Shown here piece by piece: positions 45,984-55,681 of a stretch of DNA of 64,000 bases. The stretch is from Streptococcus oralis (lineage in GTDB: Bacteria > Bacillota > Bacilli > Lactobacillales > Streptococcaceae), in assembly GCF_023611505.1 (NCBI RefSeq), contig NZ_CP097843.1:1054001-1118000 (forward strand), given 5' to 3'. The position numbers and the translations under genes were made by a program. A model generated the notes under the pieces. That model worked only from the letters and a program-made list of their open reading frames with translations. It was not told the origin of the DNA and did no database searches. The number at the start of each line of letters is the position of its first letter. Positions within the stretch are counted from its first letter, which is position 1.

Positions 45984-47717
45984 TTAATCAAAATTAACGT
46001 ATTCTTTTTGAAGTTCAAGAACTTCTTCCATTGTTGAGCATTCTGTAAGGGCACGGTTTGCGTACTCTTCCATCTTAGCTGTATCGAGTTTCTTCATCAA
46101 GCTACGTGTACGAAGGACAGATGTTGCTGACATAGAGAACTCATCCAAGCCCATTCCGACAAGAAGTGGAACAGCCTTTTGGTCACCAGCCATCTCACCA
46201 CACATACCAGCCCATTTACCTTCAGCGTGAGCTGCTTTAATAACGTTGTTGATCAAACGAAGGATTGATGGGTTGTATGGTTGGTAAAGGTATGAAACTT
46301 GTTCGTTCATACGGTCTGCTGCCATTGTGTATTGGATCAAGTCGTTTGTACCAATTGAGAAGAAGTCAACTTCTTTTGCAAATTGGTCTGCAAGCATAGC
46401 CGCTGCAGGAATCTCGATCATAATACCAACTTGGATATTATCCGCAACTGCAACACCTTCAGCAAGAAGGTTTGCTTTTTCTTCGTCAAAGACTGCTTTG
46501 GCTGCACGGAATTCTTTCAAGAGCGCAACCATTGGGAACATGATACGCAATTGACCATGTACAGACGCACGAAGAAGAGCACGGATTTGAGTGCGGAACA
46601 TAGCATCTCCAGTTTCAGAGATAGAGATACGAAGGGCACGGAATCCAAGGAATGGGTTCATTTCATGAGGCATATCGAAGTAAGGAAGTTCCTTATCTCC
46701 ACCGATATCCATTGTACGAACGACAACAGGTTTACCATTCATTCCTTCAAGTACAGCTTTGTATGCTTCATACTGCTCGTCTTCTGTTGGGAAGTCTTGA
46801 GAATCCATGTACAAGAACTCTGTACGGTAAAGACCAACAGCTTCGGCACCGTTGGCATTGACACCTTCAACGTCTTTTGGAGTACCGATATTAGCAGCCA
46901 ATTCAAAGTGTTTACCATCAGCAGTCACTGTTTGAGCATCTTTCAAAAGTGCCCATTCAGCTTTTTGCTTCGCATAAGCTTCACCAGCGGCCTTGAATTC
47001 TGCCGCTTGCTCATCAGTTGGGTTGATAATCACTTCACCAGTGATACCGTTAACAGCGAGGATATCACCATCTTTAACAATTTCAGTGATATTGTTTGTA
47101 CCTAATACTGCCGCGATTTCAAGTGTACGCGCCATGATAGCTGAGTGGCTTGTACGTCCACCAATGTTGGTTACAAAAGCTTTTACAAAGTTTTTGTCCA
47201 ATTGAGCTGTATCTGAAGGAGTCAAGTCATGCGCAATCACGATCACTTCTTCATTGATAGAAGCTGGGTTTGGCAATTTTTTACCAAGGAGATTTGCCAA
47301 TACACGTTTTGTTACGTCGCGGATATCCGCTGCACGTTCTTGCATGTATGGGTTGTCTTCCATGCCTTCAAAGATAGTGATAAACATGTCTGTCACTTCT
47401 TTCAGGCCTGCTTCTGCATTCACTTTCTTCGCACGGATTGTTTCCTTGATTTGACTGATCATTTCTGGGTCAGCAAGAACCATTAAGTGAGCGTCAAAAA
47501 CTTGAGCTGCTTCTTCACCGAGCGTACCTACTGCTTTCTCACGAATAACAGAAAGCTCGTCTTGTGATGCTTTTAGAGCGGCATCAAGGCGAGCTTCTTC
47601 TGCGTTTGTATCTTCGACTGTAATAGTCTCAAATGACAAATCCGGTTGAACGAGTAGATATGCTTTTGCAACTGCAACACCGTCAGATGCTGCGATTCCT
47701 TTAAGCATTTCTGTCAT
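45984..47717 (-). CDS. ptsI: PTS enzyme I
   Basis: The 577-residue enzyme takes phosphate from phosphoenolpyruvate and passes it to HPr, the first step of all PTS sugar uptake. Seen: the active histidine in [22 protein letters not shown] near 189, [25 protein letters not shown], and the C-terminal PEP-binding [30 protein letters not shown], with the cysteine of [10 protein letters not shown]. It lies 5 bases after ptsH in one operon. Confidence 0.97.
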   Translation of the reverse strand: MTEMLKGIAASDGVAVAKAYLLVQPDLSFETITVEDTNAEEARLDAALKASQDELSVIREKAVGTLGEEAAQVFDAHLMVLADPEMISQIKETIRAKKVNAEAGLKEVTDMFITIFEGMEDNPYMQERAADIRDVTKRVLANLLGKKLPNPASINEEVIVIAHDLTPSDTAQLDKNFVKAFVTNIGGRTSHSAIMARTLEIAAVLGTNNITEIVKDGDILAVNGITGEVIINPTDEQAAEFKAAGEAYAKQKAEWALLKDAQTVTADGKHFELAANIGTPKDVEGVNANGAEAVGLYRTEFLYMDSQDFPTEDEQYEAYKAVLEGMNGKPVVVRTMDIGGDKELPYFDMPHEMNPFLGFRALRISISETGDAMFRTQIRALLRASVHGQLRIMFPMVALLKEFRAAKAVFDEEKANLLAEGVAVADNIQVGIMIEIPAAAMLADQFAKEVDFFSIGTNDLIQYTMAADRMNEQVSYLYQPYNPSILRLINNVIKAAHAEGKWAGMCGEMAGDQKAVPLLVGMGLDEFSMSATSVLRTRSLMKKLDTAKMEEYANRALTECSTMEEVLELQKEYVNFD

Positions 47718-47722
47718 TTTCC

Positions 47723-47986
47723 TTATGCCAATCCTTCTTTTTCCATAGTTTCAGTGATAGCAGCGATTGCGTCGTCAGCATCTGCACCTTCAGCTGAAAT
47801 TGTAACGTCAGCACCTTGGCCAACACCAAGACTCATAACACCCATGATAGATTTAAGGTTTACTGATTTACCTTTGTATTCAAGAGTGATATCTGAAGCA
47901 AATTTGCTAGCTGTTTGAACCAACAATGTTGCTGGACGTGCGTGAATACCTGTTTCTGCCACTACGTGGAAATCTTTAGAAGCCAT
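47723..47986 (-). CDS. ptsH: phosphocarrier protein HPr
   Basis: The 87-residue HPr has histidine 15 ([12 protein letters not shown]), the site phosphorylated by enzyme I, and serine 46 ([14 protein letters not shown]), the site of HPr kinase used for CcpA-dependent catabolite repression. It is the first gene of ptsHI, with a GGAGAG site before the ATG and a promoter at 48049-48078. It phosphorylates EIIA proteins such as the galactose EIIA encoded in this window. Confidence 0.97.
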   Translation of the reverse strand: MASKDFHVVAETGIHARPATLLVQTASKFASDITLEYKGKSVNLKSIMGVMSLGVGQGADVTISAEGADADDAIAAITETMEKEGLA

Positions 47987-48048
47987 AGTTTGACTCTCCT
48001 TTAGTTATTTCTTTTTTGAGTTATATGTGATAACCCTTACAAGACTGT

Positions 48049-48078
48049 ATTATATCACCTTCTAGATAATTTTTCAAG
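48049..48078 (-). promoter_or_regulatory. ptsHI promoter
   Basis: TTGAAA (48073-48078) and TATAAT (48049-48054) on the minus strand with an 18-bp spacer, about 60 nt before ptsH. Confidence 0.75.
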
Positions 48079-48253
48079 TATTTTATGGACTTTTACTGAA
48101 AATGAACTTGCTTCTTTTTCTATCATACAGGTACTATGGGAAATTTGGGCACAAATTATTAATAGTATAGAATTATCTAGTTAGCCACTTAACGTAAAAT
48201 AATCTTTTGATGTCTCACATTAAAATAGATATACCTAAGTAGTGTAAGCGTGG

Positions 48254-49474
48254 CTAAAAATTCAATCTATTCCATTCAAATAAAGTGTCCAACCAATCAA
48301 AAACTATATTATGGGCGAGTCTTAAATTATTGACTTGACAATGAGCATCTGCACCGCTTTCGGAGTCAAAAACCTGAAGTTTAGTTTGCGGATTTTTAGA
48401 TTTAAGCGCTTCATAAATTACCTTAGTTTGTCGTTGCAGCTCAGTACCTTCTCCCTTTCCCATTATAAACAGGCAAGGACATTGAATTTTTTGATAATCT
48501 ACAATCTTTGCGTGGTTAAATACATCATCAATAGCACTCTTAAAATCAGAAGTACCAAACTGCCATGCATACTTTTTAAGATTCAAATTTGCTGATTCAT
48601 TCAAATTTCCAGCTAATTTTAAAATGGCATTTATTAACCAACTAGGTGCTTTCAAACTTGATCCAAATTCTTTTCTGAAAAGTTCTGCAACGTCGTAAAT
48701 AGGGGTACTAGCAATCCAAGCATGAATTCTTGGATCCTTTTCAACAGCTTGTGCGGTAAAATATCCCCCTCCGCTGACACCATAAATGGCTAAATAATTT
48801 AGTTTAGGATTTCTATTTTCCAACCAGTCTATGCATAATGAAATTGGAATAGAGGCATCCACATCAAAGACCAGCCCTCTACTAGGATTGCTCCCTTGAC
48901 CGAGAAGGTCAACCATTAAAACATTATAATTTCGTATCCATCCAGGATATCCTGCAAAGTAAAATAAATCTTCGCGATAAGTATCACCTCCACCAATCAT
49001 GATTAGCGTTGGGCAATTATCGCCGCTATGAAGATAATAACCAGGCAAGTAAGAACCCTGATAGGTAATAGTTAATTTTTCAATCGGTGCACCTAGTGAA
49101 TGAATTGCACTAGAAAACACCTTCTCCATTTGACGAACGGTCGGTAAATACTCTTCAGAAAATGGATCGGTAAATTGGATTGCCGAGCGAAGTGAGTAGG
49201 TCTGTGCAAGATAATACTGCGCCTTTGTTTGTTCACTCAACCCTGAATTACTTGCTTCTTGTTCAAGGTAATTTACATGCGATAAAAATACATTTTTCCA
49301 GTCATCAGGCTTTGGTGAGTTCCCCAATCTTTGAGCAAGATAATAAAGCTCTCCATGAGAGAAACCAAAAATTTCACCGATTCCTAACAACCAATTGAAG
49401 AAAAAATCCGTATCACCATTCTTAAAAAATATTTGAGTCGATTGCCGTTTTAAAATAACATCATTTTCTTTCAC
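48254..49474 (-). CDS. alpha/beta hydrolase, FrsA-like
   Basis: The 406-residue protein has a helical N-terminal part of about 150 residues and an alpha/beta hydrolase domain with LIMIGGGDTYRED, LGQGSNPSRG, and the nucleophile elbow LAIYGVSGGGYFTAQ with serine near 250. It also has LFIMGKGEGTE and the likely catalytic histidine in SGADAHCQVNN. The layout matches FrsA and pseudooxynicotine-hydrolase-type enzymes. The GTG at 49474 is preferred because AGGAGG lies 6 nt upstream; an ATG ten codons earlier includes that site inside the gene. Substrate unknown. Confidence 0.75.
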   Translation of the reverse strand: MKENDVILKRQSTQIFFKNGDTDFFFNWLLGIGEIFGFSHGELYYLAQRLGNSPKPDDWKNVFLSHVNYLEQEASNSGLSEQTKAQYYLAQTYSLRSAIQFTDPFSEEYLPTVRQMEKVFSSAIHSLGAPIEKLTITYQGSYLPGYYLHSGDNCPTLIMIGGGDTYREDLFYFAGYPGWIRNYNVLMVDLLGQGSNPSRGLVFDVDASIPISLCIDWLENRNPKLNYLAIYGVSGGGYFTAQAVEKDPRIHAWIASTPIYDVAELFRKEFGSSLKAPSWLINAILKLAGNLNESANLNLKKYAWQFGTSDFKSAIDDVFNHAKIVDYQKIQCPCLFIMGKGEGTELQRQTKVIYEALKSKNPQTKLQVFDSESGADAHCQVNNLRLAHNIVFDWLDTLFEWNRLNF

Positions 49475-49637
49475 CACGCGCCTCCTAATTCTGTATTCTT
49501 TCATTCATTTAATCTAATTATAATCTGATAACATTCTCTATCAAACAAAAGTATCCAGATATCCATTTTTTAATCTTATAATCACAGATAGTGTATCACA
49601 TAAAATGAACTTTTTCAAACATTGTATTTATATACTC

Positions 49638-49670
49638 CTTATGAAAGGATACGAAACTCATAAGTATCCT
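49638..49670. repeat. interleaved inverted repeats, pseudoknot-capable
   Basis: CTTATGA (49638-49644) pairs with TCATAAG (49658-49664), and AGGATAC (49646-49652) pairs with GTATCCT (49664-49670). The order A-B-A'-B' allows either of two 7-bp hairpins, or an H-type pseudoknot (sharing one base). Confidence 0.55.
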
Positions 49671-49996
49671 ATATAAAATTAACCAATGATCCATTTTTAT
49701 GAATACATCATAATCTGTCATTTCCACTTTGGTTATATTTTAGATATTCTAATACAAATATTGGGACATCTTGTGTAGAAAATTTCTTTTTTCGTAAATA
49801 TTACAGTTTCTATTTTGTTAAAGTATTATCTCAGCTATACTTATTACTGTTCTTACGATTTTTGCTATTTTCTTCGTTTTCCTTTCTGATAACTTGCTGA
49901 AAATCTTCTATTTATATTGCCAATATACAGTATGTAGTTTTTTTATTTTGAGAAAGTTTGACAGTTCAACGGAAATCAAAATTTATGTTTTCGAAA

Positions 49997-50054
49997 ACAC
50001 TATATCTTGTGCTTTGATTTCAAAACCGTAACTTTTTGGCACAAGATTTAGTTT
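49997..50054 (+). promoter_or_regulatory. paired NrdR-like boxes
   Basis: ACACTATATCTTGTGC (49997-50012) closely matches the NrdR box consensus ACACTATATATAGTGT. GCACAAGATTTAGTTT (50039-50054) is a weaker second box, 42 bp downstream, about four helical turns away. NrdR represses ribonucleotide reductase genes when dATP is high. Confidence 0.75.
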
Positions 50055-50061
50055 AAAAAGT

Positions 50062-50089
50062 TTGACAAAGTTTTTTTTTCTGATATACT
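50062..50089 (+). promoter_or_regulatory. nrdH promoter
   Basis: TTGACA (50062-50067) and TATACT (50084-50089) with a 16-bp spacer. The NrdR-like boxes end just upstream of the -35, fitting repression by exclusion. Confidence 0.85.
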
Positions 50090-50125
50090 AAGAAAGTAAT
50101 CTATTTTGAAAGAGGAGTTACGAAA

Positions 50126-50344
50126 ATGGTAACCGTTTATTCTAAAAACAACTGTGTCCAATGTAAGATGACCAAGCGTTTCTTGGACAGCAACAATGTC
50201 GCTTATCGTGAGATCAATCTCGACGAGCAACCTGAGTATATCGATCAAGTTAAAGAGCTCGGTTTCAGCGCTGCTCCTGTCATCCAAACACCAACTGAAG
50301 TCTTTTCAGGTTTCCAACCAGGAAAACTAAAACAGTTAGCATAA
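50126..50344 (+). CDS. nrdH: NrdH glutaredoxin-like protein
   Basis: The 72-residue redoxin has the C-V-Q-C active site at residues 11-14 (YSKNNCVQCKMTKRF) and the NrdH-specific SAAPVIQTPTEVFSGFQP tail. It delivers electrons to NrdEF for ribonucleotide reduction. It starts the nrd group, 85 bases before nrdE, with a GAGGAG site 9 nt before the ATG. Confidence 0.95.
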   Translation: MVTVYSKNNCVQCKMTKRFLDSNNVAYREINLDEQPEYIDQVKELGFSAAPVIQTPTEVFSGFQPGKLKQLA

Positions 50345-50429
50345 TTTTAGTGCATCATCCAGAAGAAATTGCTTCTAGGGCTAACTTAGAGGCCTTTCTT
50401 TTGTAATCAGGTTAGATAAGGAAAATTTT

Positions 50430-52589
50430 ATGGGATTAAAACATCTTGAAGACGTGACTTACTTCCGTCTCAATAACGAAATCAACCGTCCTGTTAATGG
50501 ACAAATCATGCTTCATAAAGATAAGGAAGCCTTGGATGCTTTCTTTAAAGAAAATGTAGTTCCAAACACTATGGTTTTTGATTCAATCACTGATAAAATC
50601 AACTACCTTATTGAACACAACTACATTGAAACTGCATTTCTCAAGAAGTACCGTCCAGAGTTTTTGGAAGAATTGCATCAATTTATCAAAGACCAAAACT
50701 TCCAATTCAAGTCTTTCATGGCCGCCTATAAGTTTTACAATCAATATGCCTTGAAGACTAATGACGGTGAATATTACCTTGAAAGCATGGAAGACCGTGT
50801 CTTCTTTAATGCACTTTATTTTGCTGACGGGGATGAAGCGATTGCAATTGATATTGCCAATGAAATCATCCACCAACGCTACCAACCAGCTACTCCTTCC
50901 TTTTTGAACGCAGGTCGTGCTCGTCGTGGGGAGTTGGTATCTTGTTTCCTGATTCAAGTAACTGATGATATGAACTCTATCGGACGTTCTATCAACTCAG
51001 CCCTTCAACTTTCACGTATCGGTGGTGGTGTGGGAATTTCCCTCAGCAACCTTCGTGAAGCTGGAGCTCCTATCAAAGGCTATGAAGGAGCAGCTTCTGG
51101 TGTCGTACCAGTTATGAAGCTTTTTGAAGACAGCTTTTCTTACTCCAACCAACTCGGACAACGTCAAGGTGCTGGGGTTGTCTACCTCAACGTCTTTCAC
51201 CCAGATATCATCGCCTTCCTTTCAACTAAGAAAGAAAATGCTGATGAAAAAGTACGTGTAAAGACCCTTTCACTCGGTGTTGTAGTACCCGATAAATTCT
51301 ACGAATTGGCCCGCAAAAATGAAGAAATGTATCTCTTCAGTCCTTACTCTGTCGAAAAAGAGTATGGTGTGCCATTCAACTACATCGATATCACTGAAAA
51401 ATATGATGAATTAGTAGCAAATCCAAATATCCGCAAGACAAAAATCAAGGCGCGTGATTTGGAAACGGAAATCTCTAAATTGCAACAAGAATCTGGCTAT
51501 CCATATGTAGTCAACATCGATACGGCTAACCGTGCGAATCCTGTTGATGGAAAGATTATCATGAGCAACTTGTGTTCTGAGATTCTTCAAGTTCAAGAAC
51601 CAAGTTTGATCAACGATGCTCAAGAATTCCTTCAAATGGGAACAGACGTTTCATGTAACCTTGGATCAACCAACGTGGTCAACATGATGACTTCACCTGA
51701 CTTTGGTCGTTCTATCCGTGCGATGGTTCGTGCTTTGACTTTCGTTACAGATAGTTCACACATCGTAGCTGTCCCTACTATCGACCACGGAAACAGTTTG
51801 GCTCACACCTTTGGTCTTGGTGCCATGGGACTTCATAGTTACCTTGCCCAACAACTGATTGAGTACGGATCACCTGAGTCAATTGAATTTACAAGCATCT
51901 ACTTTATGCTTATGAACTACTGGACCTTGGTGGAATCAAACAATATAGCGCGCGAACGTGGTATCACCTTCCACAACTTTGAAAAATCAGACTATGCTAA
52001 TGGAAGCTACTTTGACAAGTATGTGACAGGCGAGTTTGTTCCAAAATCAGACCGTGTTAAAGAACTCTTTAAAAACGTCTTTATCCCAAGTGCTGCTGAC
52101 TGGGCTGAACTTCGCGAAAAGGTTCAAGCAGATGGTCTTTACCACCAAAACCGCCTTGCTGTAGCTCCAAATGGTTCTATCAGCTACATCAACGATGTTT
52201 CTGCTTCTATCCACCCGATTACGCAACGTATTGAAGAACGCCAAGAGAAGAAAATCGGTAAGATCTATTATCCAGCTGCTGGTTTGTCAACAGATACTAT
52301 CCCTTACTACACTTCTGCTTACGATATGGATATGCGTAAGGTGATTGATGTTTACGCTGCTGCGACTGAGCACGTGGACCAAGGGCTTTCACTCACTCTC
52401 TTCATGCGTAGCGATATTCCAAAAGGTCTTTACGAATGGAAGAAAGAAAATAAACAAACCACACGTGACCTATCTATCCTTCGTAACTATGCCTTTAACA
52501 AGGGTATCAAGTCAATCTACTACGTCCGTACCTTTACAGACGACGGTGGAGAGGTCGGCGCTAACCAATGTGAAAGTTGTGTGATTTAA
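50430..52589 (+). CDS. nrdE: class Ib ribonucleotide reductase, large subunit
   Basis: The 719-residue subunit reduces NDPs to dNDPs. Seen: the redox cysteine pair in GELVSCFLIQVTDD and SDVSC-type MGTDVSCNLGSTNV, the central LCSEILQVQEPS with the radical-site cysteine, RLAVAPNGSISYINDVSASIHP, and the C-terminal CESC in ANQCESCVI that takes electrons from NrdH. Length is normal for NrdE. It works with NrdF encoded 195 bases downstream. Confidence 0.97.
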   Translation: MGLKHLEDVTYFRLNNEINRPVNGQIMLHKDKEALDAFFKENVVPNTMVFDSITDKINYLIEHNYIETAFLKKYRPEFLEELHQFIKDQNFQFKSFMAAYKFYNQYALKTNDGEYYLESMEDRVFFNALYFADGDEAIAIDIANEIIHQRYQPATPSFLNAGRARRGELVSCFLIQVTDDMNSIGRSINSALQLSRIGGGVGISLSNLREAGAPIKGYEGAASGVVPVMKLFEDSFSYSNQLGQRQGAGVVYLNVFHPDIIAFLSTKKENADEKVRVKTLSLGVVVPDKFYELARKNEEMYLFSPYSVEKEYGVPFNYIDITEKYDELVANPNIRKTKIKARDLETEISKLQQESGYPYVVNIDTANRANPVDGKIIMSNLCSEILQVQEPSLINDAQEFLQMGTDVSCNLGSTNVVNMMTSPDFGRSIRAMVRALTFVTDSSHIVAVPTIDHGNSLAHTFGLGAMGLHSYLAQQLIEYGSPESIEFTSIYFMLMNYWTLVESNNIARERGITFHNFEKSDYANGSYFDKYVTGEFVPKSDRVKELFKNVFIPSAADWAELREKVQADGLYHQNRLAVAPNGSISYINDVSASIHPITQRIEERQEKKIGKIYYPAAGLSTDTIPYYTSAYDMDMRKVIDVYAAATEHVDQGLSLTLFMRSDIPKGLYEWKKENKQTTRDLSILRNYAFNKGIKSIYYVRTFTDDGGEVGANQCESCVI

Positions 52590-52681
52590 TTTTTATCTGA
52601 GGCAACCACATTTTCTCAGACTACTGATTAAATTACCCGCCAGACAAAACTTGATAAGTATCTTAAATACTATGAAAAACC

Positions 52682-52706
52682 AAAAAGTCGGTCTTCCGAC
52701 TTTTTG
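52682..52706 (+). terminator. hairpin between nrdE and nrdF
   Basis: AAAAAGTCGG and CCGACTTTTT form a 10-bp perfect stem with a TCTT loop, ending in T residues. It should stop most transcripts from nrdE, so nrdF probably relies on its own promoter. Confidence 0.85.
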
Positions 52707-52731
52707 TGCGATACTCTTCTCAGACTATGAT
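52704..52731 (+). promoter_or_regulatory. putative nrdF promoter
   Basis: TTGTGC (52704-52709) and TATGAT (52726-52731) with a 16-bp spacer. The -35 overlaps the end of the terminator hairpin. Both elements are imperfect. Confidence 0.45.
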
Positions 52732-52783
52732 AAAATAGAGATGATTCGACAATCGCATTATTACATACAGAAAGAGATTTCAA

Positions 52784-53746
52784 ATGGAAACTTACTACAA
52801 AGCCATTAACTGGAATGCCATCGAAGATGTCATCGACAAATCAACTTGGGAAAAGCTGACGGAGCAATTCTGGCTCGATACGCGTATCCCCTTGTCAAAT
52901 GACCTAGACGACTGGAGAAAATTATCAAACAAAGAAAAAGACTTGGTAGGAAAAGTCTTTGGTGGTTTGACACTTTTGGATACCATGCAATCTGAAACAG
53001 GAGTTCAGGCGCTTCGTTCAGACATCCGTACACCGCATGAGGAAGCTGTTTTCAACAACATCCAGTTTATGGAATCTGTCCACGCAAAATCTTACTCTTC
53101 TATCTTTTCAACCTTGAATACCAAGGCTGAAATTGAAGAAATCTTTGAATGGACCAACACTAATACCTACCTACAAAGAAAAGCTGAAATTATCAATGAA
53201 ATCTATCTCAATGGTAGCCCACTAGAAAAGAAAGTTGCCAGCGTTTTCCTTGAAACCTTCCTCTTCTACTCTGGTTTCTTTACACCGCTCTACTATCTCG
53301 GTAACAACAAACTGGCCAACGTTGCGGAAATCATCAAACTGATCATCCGTGATGAGTCTGTTCATGGAACTTACATTGGTTACAAATTCCAACTTGGTTT
53401 CAATGAATTGCCTGAAGAAGAGCAAGAAAAACTCAAAGAATGGATGTACGACCTGCTCTACACTCTCTACGAGAACGAAGAAGGTTATACTGAAAGTCTC
53501 TATGACGGTGTTGGTTGGACCGAAGAAGTTAAAACCTTCCTTCGCTACAATGCCAATAAGGCCCTTATGAACCTAGGACAAGATCCACTCTTCCCAGATT
53601 CAGCTGATGATGTCAACCCAATCGTTATGAACGGTATTTCAACAGGAACTTCTAACCACGACTTCTTCTCTCAAGTCGGAAATGGTTACCTCCTTGGTGA
53701 AGTTGAAGCCATGCAAGACGAGGATTACAACTATGGTTTAGACTAA
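52784..53746 (+). CDS. nrdF: class Ib ribonucleotide reductase, small subunit
   Basis: The 320-residue subunit holds the dimanganese/tyrosyl radical cofactor. It starts YKAINWNAIEDVIDKSTWEKLTEQFWLDTRIPL. The metal ligands lie in LDTMQSETG, NIQFMESVHAKSYSSIF and IRDESVHGTYIGYKFQ, with an FLFYSGFF radical-tyrosine region. No nrdI gene is in the window. Length is standard. It is co-directional with nrdH and nrdE. Confidence 0.96.
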   Translation: METYYKAINWNAIEDVIDKSTWEKLTEQFWLDTRIPLSNDLDDWRKLSNKEKDLVGKVFGGLTLLDTMQSETGVQALRSDIRTPHEEAVFNNIQFMESVHAKSYSSIFSTLNTKAEIEEIFEWTNTNTYLQRKAEIINEIYLNGSPLEKKVASVFLETFLFYSGFFTPLYYLGNNKLANVAEIIKLIIRDESVHGTYIGYKFQLGFNELPEEEQEKLKEWMYDLLYTLYENEEGYTESLYDGVGWTEEVKTFLRYNANKALMNLGQDPLFPDSADDVNPIVMNGISTGTSNHDFFSQVGNGYLLGEVEAMQDEDYNYGLD

Positions 53747-53828
53747 TTTGACCAATCATTCAAAATATCATGGTTTGTTTAAAACAACTATGGTATTTTT
53801 GTTTTTGTTTTATTTTGTTTTTTTCTAT

Positions 53829-53857
53829 TTGATAGATTGAGCGTTTTATGGTAAGAT
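53829..53857 (+). promoter_or_regulatory. lacR promoter
   Basis: TTGATA (53829-53834) and TAAGAT (53852-53857) with a 17-bp spacer, about 28 nt before the lacR ATG. Confidence 0.65.
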
Positions 53858-53885
53858 AATAATAGTAGAAATCGAGGTGATAAGG

Positions 53886-54653
53886 ATGCTAAAGCAAGAA
53901 AAACTAGATAGTATTCTAGAAGCAATAAACACAAAAGGCACTATTACTGTAAAAGAAATTATGGAGAGTCTTGATGTGTCAGATATGACAGCTCGCCGCT
54001 ACTTACAAGAATTGGCAGATAAGGATTTGCTGGTTCGTGTGCATGGTGGTGCTGAAAAACTTCGTACAGGTTCTCTATTAAACAACGAACGCTCAAACGT
54101 CGAAAAACAAGGCTTGCAGATTGCTGAAAAACAAGAAATTAGCCGTTTTGCCGGTCATTTGATTGACGAAGGTGAAACCATTTTTATCGGACCAGGAACA
54201 ACCTTAGAATGTTTTGCTCGTGAGCTCCCGATCGATAACATTCGTGTTGTAACAAACAGTCTTCCTGTTTTTCTCATCCTAAACGAACGAAAATTAACAG
54301 ATTTGATCTTGATTGGCGGAAATTATCGCTCTATCACTGGTGCTTTTGTAGGGACACTTACCTTACAGGATTTAGCCAATCTTCAGTTTTCTAAGGCTTT
54401 TGTAAGCTGTAATGGTATCAAGGATAAGGCTATTGCCACCTTCAGCGAGGAAGAGGGCGAAGTACAACGAATCGCCTTGAATAATGCTAATAAAAAATAC
54501 TTACTGGCAGACCATAGTAAGTTTAATAAGTTTGATTTTTACAATTTTTACAATATCTCAGAGATTGATACGATTGTTTCAGATTCCAAACTGAGTCTGG
54601 AAACATTTGAAGATCTGTCGAAACAAACAACCATTCTTTTATCAAAACCATAA
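53886..54653 (+). CDS. lacR: DeoR/GlpR-family repressor of the tagatose pathway
   Basis: The 255-residue regulator has an N-terminal DeoR helix-turn-helix (ILEAINTKGTITVKEIMESLDVSDMTARRYLQEL) and a C-terminal sugar-phosphate sensing domain (FIGPGTTLECFA, VTNSLPVF, LIGGNYRSITGAFVG, LLADHSKFNK). LacR of streptococci represses lac/gat genes and is released by tagatose-6-phosphate. The ATG at 53886 follows GAGGTG by 6 nt; a GTG three codons upstream overlaps the site. It converges with lacABCD and has its own promoter. Confidence 0.85.
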   Translation: MLKQEKLDSILEAINTKGTITVKEIMESLDVSDMTARRYLQELADKDLLVRVHGGAEKLRTGSLLNNERSNVEKQGLQIAEKQEISRFAGHLIDEGETIFIGPGTTLECFARELPIDNIRVVTNSLPVFLILNERKLTDLILIGGNYRSITGAFVGTLTLQDLANLQFSKAFVSCNGIKDKAIATFSEEEGEVQRIALNNANKKYLLADHSKFNKFDFYNFYNISEIDTIVSDSKLSLETFEDLSKQTTILLSKP

Positions 54654-54687
54654 AAATTCCCCTGCCTTTTGGCGGGGAATTTTTTTG
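54653..54687. terminator. bidirectional terminator between lacR and lacD
   Basis: ATTCCCC and GGGGAAT with an inner GCC/GGC pair form the stem. A T run follows on the plus strand and the A-rich start serves the minus strand. It overlaps the lacR stop. Confidence 0.85.
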
Positions 54688-54699
54688 TAGGGGGAAAAC

Positions 54700-55680
54700 T
54701 TATACACGCTCAGTCCATGAAGTCGCTGTTGTTTGAAGAACCTTGTTGAGTTCGTCAATGTTTTCAAAACCTGTTGTACGCAACCATTCACGAGCTGCTG
54801 CTTCACCGTCTTTGATGTAGGTTTCAACTGATCCTGCCCAGGTTGCACGTCCGCAAAGAACGCCGTTGAAGTTTGCGCCTGATTCGTGGGCAAAGACAAG
54901 TGTTTCTTGGAAGAGTTTGGCTGACACTCCCGCACTCAAGTAGATGTATGGCAAGTTAGTTGCTTCATCTTGTGCTTTGAAGAAAGCTGCTGCTGCTTCG
55001 CGTGTATGCACGATTTCACCATCGCCAAAGCCTTCAACGTATTTGACGTTGACTGGAACTTCCACTTTCAAGACATCAATGTTAAAGCGTGAGTCTGAGA
55101 AGACTTTCATGGCACCGATAACCTTGTGTGGTTTCACTTTTGCGTATTCTGCAGAACCTGCGTCAGCGATTTTTTCATCGTAAGCCAAGATTTCAAGGAA
55201 GAATGGAATGTCTTCCGCCACACATTCAGAACCAATGCGTTCGATGTAGGCTTGTTTTTGTTGGTTGAGTTCGTCAGCGCTGTCTACGTCATAGTAAAGC
55301 AAGAACTTAACAGCATCTGCACCTTGTTCCTTGATGCGTTTGGCAGACCAAACATCCAAGCAGTCAGGCAAGCGTTTGGTGCTTGTTGTGTCGTAACCAG
55401 TTTTCTCATAAGCAAGGAGAAGGCCGGCGTTGGCATCAAGCGCTTTTGTAGCTGGAAGACCATACTCAGGGTCAAGAAGCATAGATGATGCGTATTTGGT
55501 CAATTCATCTGCAACCAATACTTTAAGTTCTTCCATTTGAGCGACTGTTGGCTCTTCTGTTTGGTATTGAGCCATGAGGCGTTTCAAAGCGCCACGTTGG
55601 TCAAAGGCAAGTGCTGAAATGATTCCATTTTCATCTGAAAGTTTTTCTAAGCGTGCACGTTTTTGTTCTGTTAAAGCCAT
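54700..55680 (-). CDS. lacD: tagatose 1,6-diphosphate aldolase
   Basis: The 326-residue class I aldolase splits tagatose-1,6-bisphosphate into glyceraldehyde-3-phosphate and dihydroxyacetone phosphate, the last step of the tagatose-6-phosphate pathway. Seen: [19 protein letters not shown] near the start, [58 protein letters not shown] (Schiff-base lysine region) and [16 protein letters not shown]. It is the last gene of lacABCD, 1 base after lacC. Confidence 0.96.
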   Translation of the reverse strand: MALTEQKRARLEKLSDENGIISALAFDQRGALKRLMAQYQTEEPTVAQMEELKVLVADELTKYASSMLLDPEYGLPATKALDANAGLLLAYEKTGYDTTSTKRLPDCLDVWSAKRIKEQGADAVKFLLYYDVDSADELNQQKQAYIERIGSECVAEDIPFFLEILAYDEKIADAGSAEYAKVKPHKVIGAMKVFSDSRFNIDVLKVEVPVNVKYVEGFGDGEIVHTREAAAAFFKAQDEATNLPYIYLSAGVSAKLFQETLVFAHESGANFNGVLCGRATWAGSVETYIKDGEAAAREWLRTTGFENIDELNKVLQTTATSWTERV

Positions 55681-55681
55681 T

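Larger units (their letters stand above)
49475..50061. other. AT-rich gene-free region before nrdH
   Basis: No reading frame or RNA family is recognised over nearly 590 bases. It holds an interleaved pair of inverted repeats (49638-49670) and, at its right end, the NrdR-like boxes of the nrd operon. The remainder shows no structure I can support. Confidence 0.5.

Noticed and set aside
46383..47105. 240-codon open frame on the strand opposite ptsI
   Set aside because: No ribosome binding site or family match, and it lies fully inside a highly conserved gene; long antisense frames are expected from its codon bias.
52590..52783. nrdI gene between nrdE and nrdF
   Set aside because: The gap is too short and holds only a terminator and a weak promoter.
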